From: Nemania diffusa
Lineage: Eukaryota > Ascomycota > Sordariomycetes > Xylariales > Xylariaceae
Length of the DNA stretch: 64,000 nucleotides
Direction: 5' to 3'
Assembly: GCA_038501195.1 (NCBI GenBank)
Contig: JBBPUQ010000002.1
Span: 1,984,001-2,048,000 of the forward strand
Below are positions 11,601 to 23,211 of this stretch, in pieces. Within the stretch, counting starts at the first letter, position 1. Every line of letters starts with the position of its first letter. The notes below the pieces were generated by a model. The model made no database searches and was not told the DNA's origin. It saw nothing but the letters and a program-made list of their open reading frames with translations. The position numbers and the translations under genes are program-made.

Positions 11601-12140
11601 CCCGACCAACCTTACAGGTACCTATCTAGGCGGTAATATCCAAGTAAGTTGTTTTTTTCCAGAGCCTGTATATGATTACCTAAACTAGTACGTCTTGGGT
11701 ATAAGTTAGCAGCTTAACCTGCCCACTATGTACTAAAGAGGAACCTAAAGGGTACCCCACCATCTAGCACTAGACCCCACTAGAACCAAATGTCTGCCCA
11801 GACTGTACTACGGCCTAGATGTACTTGGCAGCACAGCAGAGGCTACACCATCCCTAAGGTAACCTACAGCAGTAGGTACTTACGAGTAGGGGCTTCGAGC
11901 GAGCTCCCCAGGGTGCATGGTGGTTTCCCCTCCTCTGTCGACTCCGCCATTTACATTTACACCTCACCAGGGAACAAACGTTAAAAAGCTTGGATTTTCC
12001 TCACCTACTTTCCTTCCCCTCCAAAATCATCACTGCTATTGAGGCACTCGAGCCTAACACACTTCTACCTCGACCGGATCGCTGTACAGTACTGTACTCT
12101 AATCAAACTCTAGACTAATTCTACACCTCGCTCCTCCACA
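8615..12140. other. 3.5-kb gene-free intergenic region
   Basis: No supportable gene on either strand; open frames here are all short, without conserved features. It holds a GGC-rich microsatellite (about 9293-9316), many copies of TACCTAGGTA-type words (for example near 8937, 9222 and 10757), and a pyrimidine-rich stretch before 12140 that is probably the UGP1 promoter and leader. Confidence 0.5.
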
Positions 12141-14329
12141 ATGGCTCAGGCAATCAAGAGTGCATTGCCATCCCACCTCAAGCCCCAGCTTGGAGGTAAA
12201 GACTCGGACGCCGAGTTTACAGGCAGACATCATGGAAAGACTCGGTCACACATGGTGAGTACTGCTGCTTTTGCGCGCGTTTCAATTCTGTTCCTCGGTG
12301 GTTTCCGCGTCTCTGGAAAGTGCCCCCACCTCCTATTGTATTGCTGTGCCCTGCCGTGAAACCTACATACACAAAGAGCTGTCAAGGATACGTCGTGATC
12401 TCCTGCTGCAGAATACTGTCTACCGTCAAGCAACGAAAATTAAACTTTCAAGCGGCACGTTCTTATTTCTGCATGGACCAAGAAGAAGTCTCAGCGACTT
12501 TCAATACGGATCCCAGCTTGCGAATTGCTGCTAAGCAACTCTACACCATCCCCTCCAAACCGTCAACCCTTGGGGTTAAATTTGCGTTTGACAGCTGCAA
12601 TTCACTTAATTATCCGGCCTTTAGGCCTCCCTCTAATCTTTTTTAAGGGCTTAATTGCTTCTCCATGATCCATCTTCCTTTCTCGGACCCTAAATTTACA
12701 CTTTTTGCCTACCATCACGATGGACCAACTGCTAATTGACCCGAGTAAGGCTTTCGAGAATGCCTCGACCAACGTCGCTGCCGCCCAGATGCGCAATGCT
12801 CTGACCGAGCTTGCTGAGACCGTCAAAGACCCAGAACAGAAGAAGGTAATTAACATCAACCCCCGGTATTTCTTGCGAAGTCCTATTCTAATACTATGTG
12901 GCAGTTGTTCGAGACAGAAATGGACAACTTCTTCTCCCTCTTCCGACGATACCTCAATGACAAGGCTAAGGGAAATGCCGTGTACGTGACCAATCCCGAA
13001 ACCCGGCTCGATAAACATCGCTGACAAAAGTTAAATAGTGATTGGGATCGCATTGCCCCTCCCGCTCAGGGCCAGGTTGTTGACTACGAAGACCTCGCTA
13101 ATTCCGAATCAGTGGGCTTCCTAAACAAACTAGCCGTGCTCAAGCTGAATGGTGGCTTGGGTACATCGATGGGTTGCGTAGGCCCCAAATCCGTCATCGA
13201 AGTTCGTGATGGCATGTCTTTCCTAGACATGTCCGTCCGCCAGGTCGAATACTTGAACCGAACCTATAGTACGAATGTTCCCTTCATCCTGATGAATTCA
13301 TTCAATACCAACGACGACACCGCCGCTATCATTAAGAAGTACGAGGGCCACAATGTGGACATCTTGACCTTTAATCAATCCCGATACCCCAGAATTTACA
13401 AGGACTCCCTCCTCCCTGTTCCCAAGAGCCTTGATTCGTCAATTTCCGAGTGGTATCCTCCAGGACACGGTGACGTGTTTGAGTCTCTCTATAACTCTGG
13501 TATACTAGATCAGCTCATTGAACGTGGTATTGAGATTATTTTCTTATCCAATGTCGATAACCTGGGTGCCGTGGTGGACCTGCGTGTTCTTCAGCACATG
13601 GTTGAGACGGACGCCGAGTACATCATGGAGTTGACCAACAAGACCAAGGCTGATGTCAAGGGTGGTACCATCATTGACTACGAGGGGTCCGTTAGGCTTC
13701 TTGAAATCGCTCAAGTTCCTAAAGAGCACACCAACGAGTTCAAGTCCATCAAGAAATTCAAGTACTTCAACACCAACAACATCTGGATGAATGTCAAGGC
13801 CATTAAGCGGGTCGTTGAGAACGATGAACTGGAGATGGAGATCATCCCGAACGGCAAGTCTATTCCTGGTGACAAGAAGGGCGAATCAGACATTTCCATT
13901 CTTCAGCTGGAGACTGCCGTTGGTGCTGCTATCCGCCACTTCAAGAATGCTCATGGTGTAAATGTACCGCGTCGACGATTCTTGCCCGTCAAGACCTGCT
14001 CAGATTTGATGCTTGTCAAGTCGGACCTGTATGCCGTCAAGCACGGCCAGCTGCAGTTGAACCCCAGCCGCTTTGGTGGTGCTCCGCTTATTAAGCTGGG
14101 CACTGACTTCAAGAAGGTATCGGATTTCCAGAAGAGAATCCCCTCGATTCCTAAAATCATCGAGCTTGATCACCTGACCATTACTGGTAATGTGAACCTT
14201 CACCGCGGCGTCACATTGAAGGGAACAGTGATTATCGTCGCTACAGAAGGTTCCACAATCGATATTCCTCCGGGATCAATCCTGGAGAACGTAGTGGTCC
14301 AGGGTAGCTTGCGTTTATTGGAGCATTAG
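12141..14329 (+). CDS. UGP1: UTP--glucose-1-phosphate uridylyltransferase (UDP-glucose pyrophosphorylase)
   Basis: Four exons, 12141-12254, 12750-12845, 12905-12981 and 13039-14329, encode 525 residues, a normal length for fungal UGPases. The enzyme makes UDP-glucose from UTP and glucose-1-phosphate in the cytosol, feeding glycogen, trehalose and cell-wall glucan synthesis. The nucleotide-binding motif [12 protein letters not shown] lies at about residues 130-141. The block [10 protein letters not shown] and the C-terminal left-handed beta-helix region ending GSLRLLEH are intact. All exon junctions restore known runs ([33 protein letters not shown]). Intron 1 is 495 nt, long for this organism; introns 2 and 3 are 59 and 57 nt. 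It converges with the ING-family gene. Confidence 0.97.
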
Positions 14330-15116
14330 AGGCGTTGTTCTTTCTCCTGTTGTCTGTTGGCTTTCTCCCCACAAAACCAGCATGTCTCAAGCGGCGTGTT
14401 TCAGTCCCACGCATGCTTAATAATGGTATATCCCCTAATAGAGGTGGTCATCATTTGTAATAAGAAAGAGGAGGTAAAAGAGCAATGTTCGTGGACAATA
14501 AGTAGAGTCCGAGTAGAAACCGTGCAATCCTAATTTGATCATATGACCTGTTCTTGCAACCTCATTCATTAGATAGAGCGTCTCACGTCTTATTTCATAT
14601 GACCAATTGACTTGAAGACATAAGCTACCTTATGTCATGTAAATTTACTTCAGCTTACAATGTTCGCTCCCCTTTCTTCACTAGAGCTTAGACCCCTTTA
14701 ACCATCATGTGTATTTCTCCCATTCACTGATCAGTAAGATCTTGAAGTATGTCCTAACTCTTCGAACTCCCTAGTCTCCCTTTCCCCTTTAAAGAACAAG
14801 TGTTACTAGATTAGGCGAGCTATTACTTGTAGCAGAGTGCCAATAACGAGGGACCTGCCCAAATGATATTGGCCTTCTTCTGTATAGTTGAATATAGATG
14901 TAGGATATGCCGTAACTTCAAATTCCATCGTACTGCGTGAGATTGAACCGAGCCGTCCTAAATGGAGCTTGTCTTCACTGTTTTCGATTTCAACGACACT
15001 TTAACATCTCTTTCGTCATCCGGGTGACGATCCTTTCGACACAGTTCTTTTCTATTTTAACTCTGCATTTGAACGGCAACTGCATAGTGTTTCCGCTAGA
15101 GTTTTGTTCGTCCTTT
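14330..15116. other. Convergent intergenic region (UGP1 / ING gene)
   Basis: Nearly 800 bp between two convergent stop codons, AT-rich, presumably both 3' UTRs. No gene or repeat recognised. Confidence 0.5.
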
Positions 15117-16511
15117 TTACTTCCCCTTCTTCTTCAAACTTTCGGCGCGCTCGGCACTACACGTAGGGCAGTACCAGCGGCCCTCGGGCTCTGATTTCAG
15201 CCCGACACAGCTCCAGTGGAACCACTCGAAAGGGCAAGAGGGATTATCACATGCCACCATATCGCCATACGATACTGCCTGGCACAGACAATACCTCTTG
15301 CCCTCCTCATCCTCGTCGTCGTCGATACCCGAGACGCCATCAGAGCCCGAGGCCTCTTCGTCATCATCCCGATCCGGCATCTCTTCGTCCTTATCGGCAT
15401 CTGTGCTCACCTTGTGCTTGGTGGTAGGCGCGTGGGGGTGGTGGTGGTGGTGGGGAGCAGGCGTGCCGCTGCCCGCGCGAGAACCACGGCGGGATGAAGG
15501 CGCCGATTCAGCCTCCGAAAGCTCGCTCTCGGCTGTAGAGGCGGGGGAGCCTTTTGAGTGCGCTGCGCGCTTTACACGGGATAGCGTTGATTTAGAAGTC
15601 GGCGGCTTCTTGCGTGCGACAGCGCCGGGTGTGCCCTTACGCCCAGCCCCGGTGCTCGACGCCTTTGTTACTCCCTTCGGCCCAGCACTCCCTGCCCTAC
15701 TCGAGGCGCCTGGCGTCCCTGGTTTTGGGGTCCCCGGTCCAAGAGAAGAGTGCCGCGCCAGTCCGCTCGAGCTTACTGGGATGTTTCCTATACCAGAAGC
15801 GGTCCGTGGCACCCTCTTAGGAACACCACTGCCAGGCCCGGCAGACGACTCACGTTGGCTTCGGTTTAATATCATACTGGCAGCAGGCGAGGCCGGTGCG
15901 GATGAAGAGATATGGGCTTGTGACTGCGTAGCGCGTGTTTGAGAGCTCGACAGTCTGGCAACGGTCGGAGTGGCACTATTAAGGATAGGGTTGAGCGGCG
16001 TCGAAGTCGTGGGGATAGGCAGCATCTTAACAGAGGCGTTAGTATTATTGGCGGCGCTTGGCCGGATCAGAGAGGGTAGCTCGTCGGGATCGGTGAAGCC
16101 AGGCTCCCCCCTATCGGCCAGTTGTTTGATTTGAATGTCGAGATACCTCAAATGCTTATCGTATAGAGTTTGCGCTCGTTGCGACAGGTTGACCTTCTCA
16201 CTGGCGAGCTTCTCGGCCTGTGCAAAATTGTCTTTTATGGTCTCGCGCAGCTGGGATTCGCGCGGGTTGTGGTTGTGGCTCCCATTTGCACGTATCCAGC
16301 GCTGGATCTTGTTGTCGCATTCCTCGATCGTCTTGATGCAGTCGTGGTAGGAGCGGTCTTTGTGGGCGATCTCGTCTTGGATGAAGCGAACCTCCTCGGG
16401 GAGGTTGGCCATGCGATGGATGAACTCCTCGAGGATGACGGCGGGGTCTTGCGCCTCGATGGACGGCGCCATCTTCTTTACGAAGTCTATTGAGAGATCG
16501 TCTCTAGGCAT
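15117..16511 (-). CDS. ING-family PHD-finger chromatin protein (Yng2/Pho23 type)
   Basis: A single uninterrupted frame of 464 residues. Residues about 18-135 form the helical ING domain ([17 protein letters not shown], then charged coiled coil). A long low-complexity Ser/Pro/Thr/Gly/Ala-rich linker follows (about 150-395), with a His run (HHHHHPH) and an acidic patch. A C-terminal PHD finger follows (about 406-454) with the C4HC3 ligand series beginning YCLCQ, continuing CDNPSC and WFHWSC and ending WYCPTC. ING PHD fingers bind trimethylated H3K4 and recruit acetyltransferase (NuA4, Yng2) or deacetylase (Rpd3L, Pho23) complexes; sequence alone does not let me decide which. Nuclear. It is divergent from HOS2 with a 1.57-kb shared upstream region. 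Confidence 0.92.
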   Translation of the reverse strand: MPRDDLSIDFVKKMAPSIEAQDPAVILEEFIHRMANLPEEVRFIQDEIAHKDRSYHDCIKTIEECDNKIQRWIRANGSHNHNPRESQLRETIKDNFAQAEKLASEKVNLSQRAQTLYDKHLRYLDIQIKQLADRGEPGFTDPDELPSLIRPSAANNTNASVKMLPIPTTSTPLNPILNSATPTVARLSSSQTRATQSQAHISSSAPASPAASMILNRSQRESSAGPGSGVPKRVPRTASGIGNIPVSSSGLARHSSLGPGTPKPGTPGASSRAGSAGPKGVTKASSTGAGRKGTPGAVARKKPPTSKSTLSRVKRAAHSKGSPASTAESELSEAESAPSSRRGSRAGSGTPAPHHHHHPHAPTTKHKVSTDADKDEEMPDRDDDEEASGSDGVSGIDDDEDEEGKRYCLCQAVSYGDMVACDNPSCPFEWFHWSCVGLKSEPEGRWYCPTCSAERAESLKKKGK

Positions 16512-16760
16512 CGTTGTTAACCTAGCCTCCTATGCGAGGCGTGCGCTTTGGTAAAAAGAGTGTAGGTATTCTGTAAAAATCAGGCGCAACTGAAAATCCT
16601 CATGCACGAAAATGCAGCCCACAATTGCTCCTTGTAGTCTGTTTTTTTTTCTCTCTTTTTCTTCCGTTCTTCTGCTTCTTCCCCTCTGTCCTATTCTGGT
16701 TGCACTGTTTCTTTGCCTTGCCTTGGCTTGTTTTCTATTTTCTTGTTTTCTTTGCGCACG

Positions 16761-16796
16761 AGGCAATACCAGGCAATACCAGGCAATACCAGGCAA
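16761..16796. repeat. 10-bp tandem repeat, 3.6 copies
   Basis: AGGCAATACC occurs three times head to tail, followed by a partial AGGCAA. The copies are identical. Confidence 0.9.
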
Positions 16797-17148
16797 CAAG
16801 GAAGGAGCTGTAGAACGAATGACTACGAAGATGCAACTGGAATGGCAGACATGTACGTATGCAGGTGTGGATTGATGATTGATGGATGGACAGACGGATG
16901 GTACGCAGAGCAGCGGAAGGGTCAAATCATGTAGCGGTGCTGGCTCACCTTCCTAGCTCAATGCTCAGTGCTCAATAAGCGTCAAATGACAAGAGACGGC
17001 AACCCCACGACGCAAGGCCCAATCCAAGGCCCTGGAATATACAGCAGGTAGCGGGCGGGTAGCGCGTTGCGCGTTGCGTGCTACGTGCTGCGTGCTGCGC
17101 GAAAGCGAGATCCTGCCCCGGCCCGCAAGCAAGCAAGACAACAGACAA

Positions 17149-17183
17149 CAGCAGTAGCAGTAGCAGTAGCAGCAAGCAAGCAA
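17149..17183. repeat. CAGTAG / AGCA microsatellite
   Basis: CAGTAG is repeated about four times and followed by AGCA-type copies. A similar AAGCAAGC run stands at about 17126-17137. Confidence 0.8.
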
Positions 17184-18083
17184 ACCGAGTAGGTGGCTGC
17201 TGGTGTTTTATTGTAGAAATAGGGACATGGACAAGAAGGACGGGACGCTACCCAACTACAGGATGTGCTAGATAGGCGATGTGGATACGATAGCAGGAGC
17301 CAAGAGAGTGGGGGAGAAGTTGTTCTAGAAATTTAATCGTTAATGGTCGTCATACACAGGAATGCAAACAGTAGGTAAGAATTGGAAGTTGGCCTTTTCG
17401 TTGTCAGATACCTAGATATTTACAAGCAGGCAGTATGGGTAGGTACGGTCTCTTACAAAGTATAAATCAGGTACTCATAGAACAACGCCACTGATGAGAT
17501 AAGCAAAGGAAAACCCTCCTGCTATGCCCCATATTATTTAGATAATACCTACAGTATCACCTAGACCAGATGTAGCCTAGCTCATTTATGTACAGCTCGG
17601 TCTACTGTAGGTATGTCACTTAGCGTGGTATCGTCTCGGTGGCGGCCACCTGAATGTTGTTTCGCGACGGATTGGATGGCGCATCTTCAAATTCTAATTT
17701 CTACCACCTTATTCTGCATCAACATACGCAATTCACTTATCTGGCCTTTCTTTGTGATTCATACTTAACAGCAAGCCCAATCTCGAATTATATTGTCCTC
17801 CTCAACTACTCACTCATATTGGCTAGTGATTCACCAAAAAGAGGCACTCATACTCTTCACCAAGTATTACAAATTCATCACATCTCCATCTAACACCCAT
17901 CTTATAACCCTCGGTGCACCTTGACTCAGCAGCAACGGACTACCAACGAAATCGCTGGACTCCCTGTTTCTCTGGACACGATAGCATTGTTATCTAGTGA
18001 GGGCATCTACAAAGCTACGTCGAGCCCGTCCAGGCTTTTATTATTGCCATCGGACGATTTATGACACCGGGTTCCAGCACAAA

Positions 18084-19586
18084 ATGGAGTCGGACCCAGG
18101 AAATCCATATTCCATAAGGCTTCCAAAGCCTAATTATCTTCCACATAATATAGATTATGATCAGCCAATCGTCAAGAAACACTTGAAGCCGCTAGATCGG
18201 CCAAGTGACATGGAAAATGCAGCGTATCTCAACAAGATTAAGCGCTTTGCCCATGACCACGGCATCACCAAACCCAAAGGCTATGATGTATCATTTCACT
18301 ACAATCCCGAGATGGAGAAGCATCACTTCGGCATGACGCACCCGATGAAACCCTGGCGCTTGACCCTCACCAAGAGCTTAGTATCCGCCTACGGCATGAA
18401 CTTTGCCATGGACAACTACACAGCACGCGCCGCGACATACGAAGAGCTGACTGCTTTCCACGCCAGTGATTACGTCGACCATCTAGCGACGGTCGCGCCT
18501 CAGCCACAGCCTCTCGACATGGAGAATCCGAATCCTGATCTTAGATTTAATTTAGGAGGAAGTGATTGTCCCTTGTTCGAAGGGCTTTATAACTATTGTT
18601 CGCTCTCCGGCGGTGCTTCTCTCGACGCAGCGAGAAAGCTCTGCGCGAAACAATCCGATATTGCTATTGCTTGGGGTGGCGGGCTCCATCATGCCAAAAA
18701 AGCCGAAGCCTCCGGATTTTGCTACATCAATGACATTGTTCTCGCCATATTACAACTACTACGCATTCACGCAAGAGTCCTGTATATTGACATCGACGTA
18801 CATCATGGTGATGGCGTTGAGGAAGCGTTCTTTTCCACCGACCGCGTTATGACCGTGTCGTTTCATAAATACGATCCTATGAACTTCTTTCCCGGCACCG
18901 GCGCCCTGGAGGACAACGGTCCCAAGAGTGAACACAACCCCGGAGCACACCATGCCATCAATGTCCCTCTTAACGATGGCATCACTGACGAACAGTATAA
19001 GTGGCTATTCGAGAGTATAATTACACGAGTCGTCGAAAAGTTTAGGCCCGGTGCTATAGCTCTACAATGTGGCGCAGACTCCTTGGCTGGCGACAGGCTT
19101 GGTAAGTTCAACTTGTTAGTCCAAGGCCATTCCTCGTGTGTGGAGTTCTGCAAAAAATTGAATTTGCCCCTCATCATTTTCGGCGGTGGAGGCTACACGC
19201 CTAAAAACGTTGCTCGTGCATGGGCATACGAGACAGCCATTGCAATTGGCCATCAACACGACATACCAACACAGATCCCACAGCACACCCCATGGCGGAA
19301 CCGATTCAAGATCGACACGCTATTACCCACTATCCAACAAATTCTTGGCGAACCCCGCCAGAACCGAAACACCCAGAAGAAGTTGACGGAGATTGTACAA
19401 CATGTTACAGAGCAGCTGCGGTTCGTCGGCGCTGCGCCGAGCGTCCAGATGTCCGTCATTCCGCCCGACTTGGGTCCCATCAGGGACGAGGTGGAAGCAC
19501 GAATCAAGGAAGAAATGGAAGATAAGGACGAACTAGGGCGCAAGCTACGCGAGGAAGCTGTTGGCGATCGCATGGAATTAGGCTGA
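18084..19586 (+). CDS. HOS2: Class I histone deacetylase HOS2
   Basis: One exon, 500 residues from the ATG at 18084; the frame is open for 29 codons upstream but lacks an ATG there. The whole class I zinc-dependent deacetylase core is present: the twin catalytic histidines in GGGLHHAKK (202-203), zinc ligands D238 and H240 in YIDIDVHHGDG and D332 in CGADSL, the FFPGTG loop (268-273), and GGGGYTPKNVARAW. The opening PKPNYLPHNIDY and the overall length fit Hos2 rather than Rpd3. Hos2 removes acetyl groups from histones H3 and H4 and works in the Set3 complex in yeast. Nuclear. A charged C-terminal tail follows the core. The gene is divergent from an ING-family chromatin gene. Confidence 0.96.
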   Translation: MESDPGNPYSIRLPKPNYLPHNIDYDQPIVKKHLKPLDRPSDMENAAYLNKIKRFAHDHGITKPKGYDVSFHYNPEMEKHHFGMTHPMKPWRLTLTKSLVSAYGMNFAMDNYTARAATYEELTAFHASDYVDHLATVAPQPQPLDMENPNPDLRFNLGGSDCPLFEGLYNYCSLSGGASLDAARKLCAKQSDIAIAWGGGLHHAKKAEASGFCYINDIVLAILQLLRIHARVLYIDIDVHHGDGVEEAFFSTDRVMTVSFHKYDPMNFFPGTGALEDNGPKSEHNPGAHHAINVPLNDGITDEQYKWLFESIITRVVEKFRPGAIALQCGADSLAGDRLGKFNLLVQGHSSCVEFCKKLNLPLIIFGGGGYTPKNVARAWAYETAIAIGHQHDIPTQIPQHTPWRNRFKIDTLLPTIQQILGEPRQNRNTQKKLTEIVQHVTEQLRFVGAAPSVQMSVIPPDLGPIRDEVEARIKEEMEDKDELGRKLREEAVGDRMELG

Positions 19587-20057
19587 GGCGTTTTACAAAA
19601 CTGAGATATTTCGTATGAAAAACGAATACCTCTCAGTACCAATAAGTTTAATTCCCAGTTGAGTATAGGATAGCCAGTGTAATCCTTAATACGAATGAAT
19701 GCAATATATACCAGGAGTATGCATGAGATCATTTCTAGCTCTCAAAATTATTACATATTAGTTGAACAGATACCAAGAGTAAGTTTACTACCGTCATCAT
19801 AAGTCAAGGGAATTGGGAGGTCATTCAACACTTAAGAGACAATAATTGTGATTGAAAATATCTCATATCACTTGACTAACTGTATACCAATGTAGATTCA
19901 ATATGCGATTACACGATGGTGTACGAAATGTAGATTGCTCGGTTCGTATTGCAGCTGTAATCCTATATACATTTTATATACATCTTGATCATATGTCTTA
20001 ACCAATAATAGGAGTCCCTCCAAGGTCACTCTAGCTCACGCACATCAGATATGGTGT
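19587..20057. other. Convergent intergenic region (HOS2 / M28 peptidase)
   Basis: AT-rich, 471 bp, between convergent stop codons. Nothing recognised beyond presumable 3' UTRs. Confidence 0.5.
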
Positions 20058-21756
20058 TTAGATCATACTATCCGCCGTGTGCGAGCACGACTTCTGCGTC
20101 GCGGCGGTCTCGGCGGCACGGCGCCACTTGAGGAACTGGGTGCGGACCGCATTCCTGCTGCGGGGGTTGACGGAGGAGTCCCCGCGTCGCGCCGGCACGC
20201 CCTCAAGCGAGAGGGCGAACTCGGCAGCTGCGTGGGCGGCGGCCTTGGCATTAGCGGTTATCGCGTCGAGGTTCGCGTTGGAGAGGCCGTCGCACGCGAT
20301 GTGGTAGCACTAGAACAAGTCTCAGGTTAGTTATCGCCATTCCGAGCAGATATTTTTAAAGCAGAGCTCAGAAACTACTCACGGGGTCCGTGCTGGCGCT
20401 CGCGCCCGTGAAGATGCCCGAGGACGGGATGCCGAGGGTCAGGAAGCCGACGTAGTCGGAGCTCGTGCCGAAGGCGCCGTAGTGCGCCGGCTTGCCCGCG
20501 GCCTGCAGGTGCTGCGCCAGCTTGGCGGCGCCGGCCTCGTCGCCCTCGTTGTCGCCGATGTAGATGACGTAGTCGGGCGTCGGCGAGGCGACCATGTCGT
20601 AGTTGAAGTAGAAGCGGATCTTGTCGGCGTCCTCGGGCGCCAGCGTCGACGTGTAGTAGAGCGAGCCGACGAGCCCGCTCTCCTCGGCGCCCCACCACGC
20701 GAAGCGCACCTTGTTCGCGAACCCCTTGTAGACGCGCAGCGCCGTCATGACCTCGAGCAGCAGGCTGGTGCCGGAGCCGTCGTCGTTGACGCCGGGGCCG
20801 GCCTGCACCGAGTCGAGGTGCGCGCCGAGCATGACGACGTTGTCCGGGTCGCCCTCCTTGGTCTCGGCGATGATGTTCCACGACCGCCGCTCCTCGAAGA
20901 TGGCGTCGATGAAGACCTCCACGACCAGCTCCTCGCCCGCCGCCAGGCGGTCCTTCCAGGCCTGGCCCACGGCGAGCGGGATCGTGGCCACCGGCGGGAT
21001 CAGCCCGAAGCTCTCGGCACCCAGCGTCGCCGAGCCGGGCGTGCCCGGGAGGTTGTGGTAGAGGATCACGCCTACGGCGCCATGGGCCCTGGCGAGCTTG
21101 AGCTTGTTCACGATGGCGCAGGTGCCGCGCTTCACGAGCGCTAGCTTGCCGGTGGCGTCGATGCCTTCCCACTGGTCCTCGAAGCAGCCGGATCCTATCA
21201 AGATGTTCTCATTAGATACTTCTAGCACGGAAAATACAAGTCGGATCACCACCAAAAGAACCTACCTCTTGTGTCATCGACAGGCGTGTCGATGAGCGGG
21301 GCCTTGACGGGTCCATCGTCGGTGCCGGGGTTGTAAATCAGCGTGATGGCATCGACGGATTCGCCGTCGGGTCCGGTGACGGAGATCTCGCGAACCTGGT
21401 TGTAGAGGTGGTCGAAGTACTGCACTGTGGTGTCGTACTCGGGCCCAAAGCGCGTCTTGGCACGCTCGAGGACGTAATCCGAGGACGCCGCGTAACCCGG
21501 TGTTCCGAAGGCGCGGTTGCCACCATTTTCCCTAGCAATTCGGTCGAGATTCCAGAGGTTGCGCTCCAGCCTAGGGACAGTAGTTAGATACATATATTTG
21601 CTCTTTCGTTGTAGACTAGTCGTCCCCTTTTTGGCAGTAAACTCACTCTTCCGTTTTGATCGCTGCCGCGAGACCCTCTGGCGTTAGGATATCAGTTGCG
21701 AAGCCTTGAGCCGCGAACAAGGCAGCGAGGCTGAGAATCTTCCCGAAGTCCTTCAT
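20058..21756 (-). CDS. Secreted M28-family zinc aminopeptidase with PA domain (aminopeptidase Y-like)
   Basis: Four exons on the minus strand, 21756-21647, 21570-21266, 21194-20383 and 20309-20058, encode 492 residues. Introns are 76, 71 and 73 nt, all GT-AG. A signal peptide (about residues 1-20) precedes a propeptide-like region, then a protease-associated domain (about 115-235) and the M28 catalytic domain. The co-catalytic zinc and catalytic residues are visible: H264 and D266 in GAHLDS, D276 in GVNDDGSG, the general-base pair E309-E310 in WWGAEESG, D338 in FNYDMVAS, and H413 in DPCYHIACD, the last restored by the third junction. It would release N-terminal residues from peptides, in the vacuole or outside the cell. 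Exon 3 is very GC-rich at third positions compared with its flanks. Confidence 0.93.
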
Positions 21757-23211
21757 CTCAAGGAATTATTGACCGGCGTGAGTCGATGAGGCAGAAGCGA
21801 GAGAACCACGCAATGGGAGAGAAGCTCGCCCGCTACTTTATATACCCATCTCGACAGTCAGCAAATGCGATTTAAGCAGTCCCCAAGAACCCTAGCACCC
21901 GACTCATCTTGGCTCGGGGGAACGTCGAGCAATTCTTAGGTGAAGGCAGCTCCCATCCCCCAGGGCCCTTGGCGCCAGCCAAGTATACCCCATGGTCTTA
22001 GTTTTTCAGATAATGGTTATCCCCGGCCCGTCTCAAGACTCCCACCATTGGTAAGTACAGCTCGGCAAAAACTTTAAGGTGAAGAGTTTGCCAGAATCCC
22101 TTCCATTGATCAGCCCAGCTTCCTAGGAAAGCAGACATAGTCGCTACCGAGAAACCAGGTCAGTGCGACACCTCCCCAACAGCAGTAAGTATCACGACAT
22201 GATGCCAGGACGCGGTTAGATACCCGGAGCCAGCCGCTGGAATGCGATAACAGAGCTAGAACGACCCAGAGCAAGATGACGCCCTCTTGGCCCTCGCCAA
22301 GCCGGCTTTGTTAGGCAGGTGCCAAGAGGTAACAAGTTGCCGGGTGAACTTGGCGGGGAGATATCGTGAGGCGATGTTGTGAGGCGATTTCGTGATTGCT
22401 CGAATCTTTCTTGACCGTACTTTGCGCTTAGCATTCTGACAATGTACGGTAAAGCCTTCTGCACTATATAACCTAACGTGGAGAAATCGCCGTAGCTAGG
22501 TACATTGGAAGTGTCTTTGTATAGTGCTCCATGGCAAATTTGGAGATGAGTGTTATGATGAGGAGAAAGATATGGATAGCCAAGAGATAGCTAGGCAGCC
22601 TCTTGGGCGGCATAGGTTTACATACCAGGATAGGTACTACCGTCAATATCACCCATCGCTCCCCTCATAGGCAAGCGATAGTGTAGTTGAGAACAGTCTC
22701 TCGAAATTCGATTGGGTTGCCTAACTTAGGATAGGTTCATTCTAAATAAAATTGCCGTGCAAAAAAATAAGGCTGGCAAAGAGGCAATACTAAGCCATCA
22801 AAGAGCCTCAGTGAGCCGATATTTCTCACCCATTGAAGAAAGAGCCAGGCACATTCGGCCAGCAGCCAGCCGTCAGCAAATCATAGCTTTAAACGAGATA
22901 TATTTACTATGAGGGCTATTAGCAACAAGACTGAGGGAAATTGAGGGTAGGTGGAATTTAACAAGAGAACCCCTTCGCTTTGGCCTTGATGATGAATAGC
23001 AAAATGGTAATACTATGTTCGCCTTGATATATACCGCCGTATGCATATAAGAAAAGATGACTCGCCAGATAATGCAAGGTATCCAAGTCAAAACAGTGCT
23101 AGACCAATCCCAACAGACAATATGCAACAAATATGCAACTCCATTTTCCAGATAAACATAACATATACGAAGAGATATAATTGACCAAAGATGCTTAATC
23201 CATAACTAAAC
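21757..23211. other. Intergenic region between the M28 and MFS genes
   Basis: About 1.45 kb; promoter of the peptidase gene on the left, 3' flank of the transporter gene on the right. No gene recognised. The TATA-like box is listed separately. Confidence 0.5.
21836..21844 (-). promoter_or_regulatory. TATA-like box of the M28 peptidase gene
   Basis: On the minus strand TATATAAAG lies about 80 bp upstream of the ATG at 21756. The spacing fits a TATA box with a short leader; function is inferred. Confidence 0.5.

Larger units (their letters stand above)
16512..18083. promoter_or_regulatory. Divergent promoter region between the ING gene and HOS2
   Basis: About 1.57 kb without a gene. It contains a polypyrimidine tract on the plus strand (about 16625-16760), a 10-bp tandem repeat, a GCGTGCT-like tandem stretch (about 17058-17100), a CAGTAG microsatellite and stretches with TACCTA words. 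An upstream in-frame extension of HOS2 to about 17997 has no ATG before 18084, so this part is probably 5' UTR. Confidence 0.5.

Noticed and set aside
15298..15942. 214-codon plus-strand frame inside the ING gene
   Set aside because: Antisense shadow of the low-complexity Ser/Pro/Gly linker of the ING-family protein.
20375..21172. Long Arg/Gly-rich frames on both strands across the M28 exon
   Set aside because: High GC at third positions keeps alternative frames open; the true frame has the complete M28 active site.
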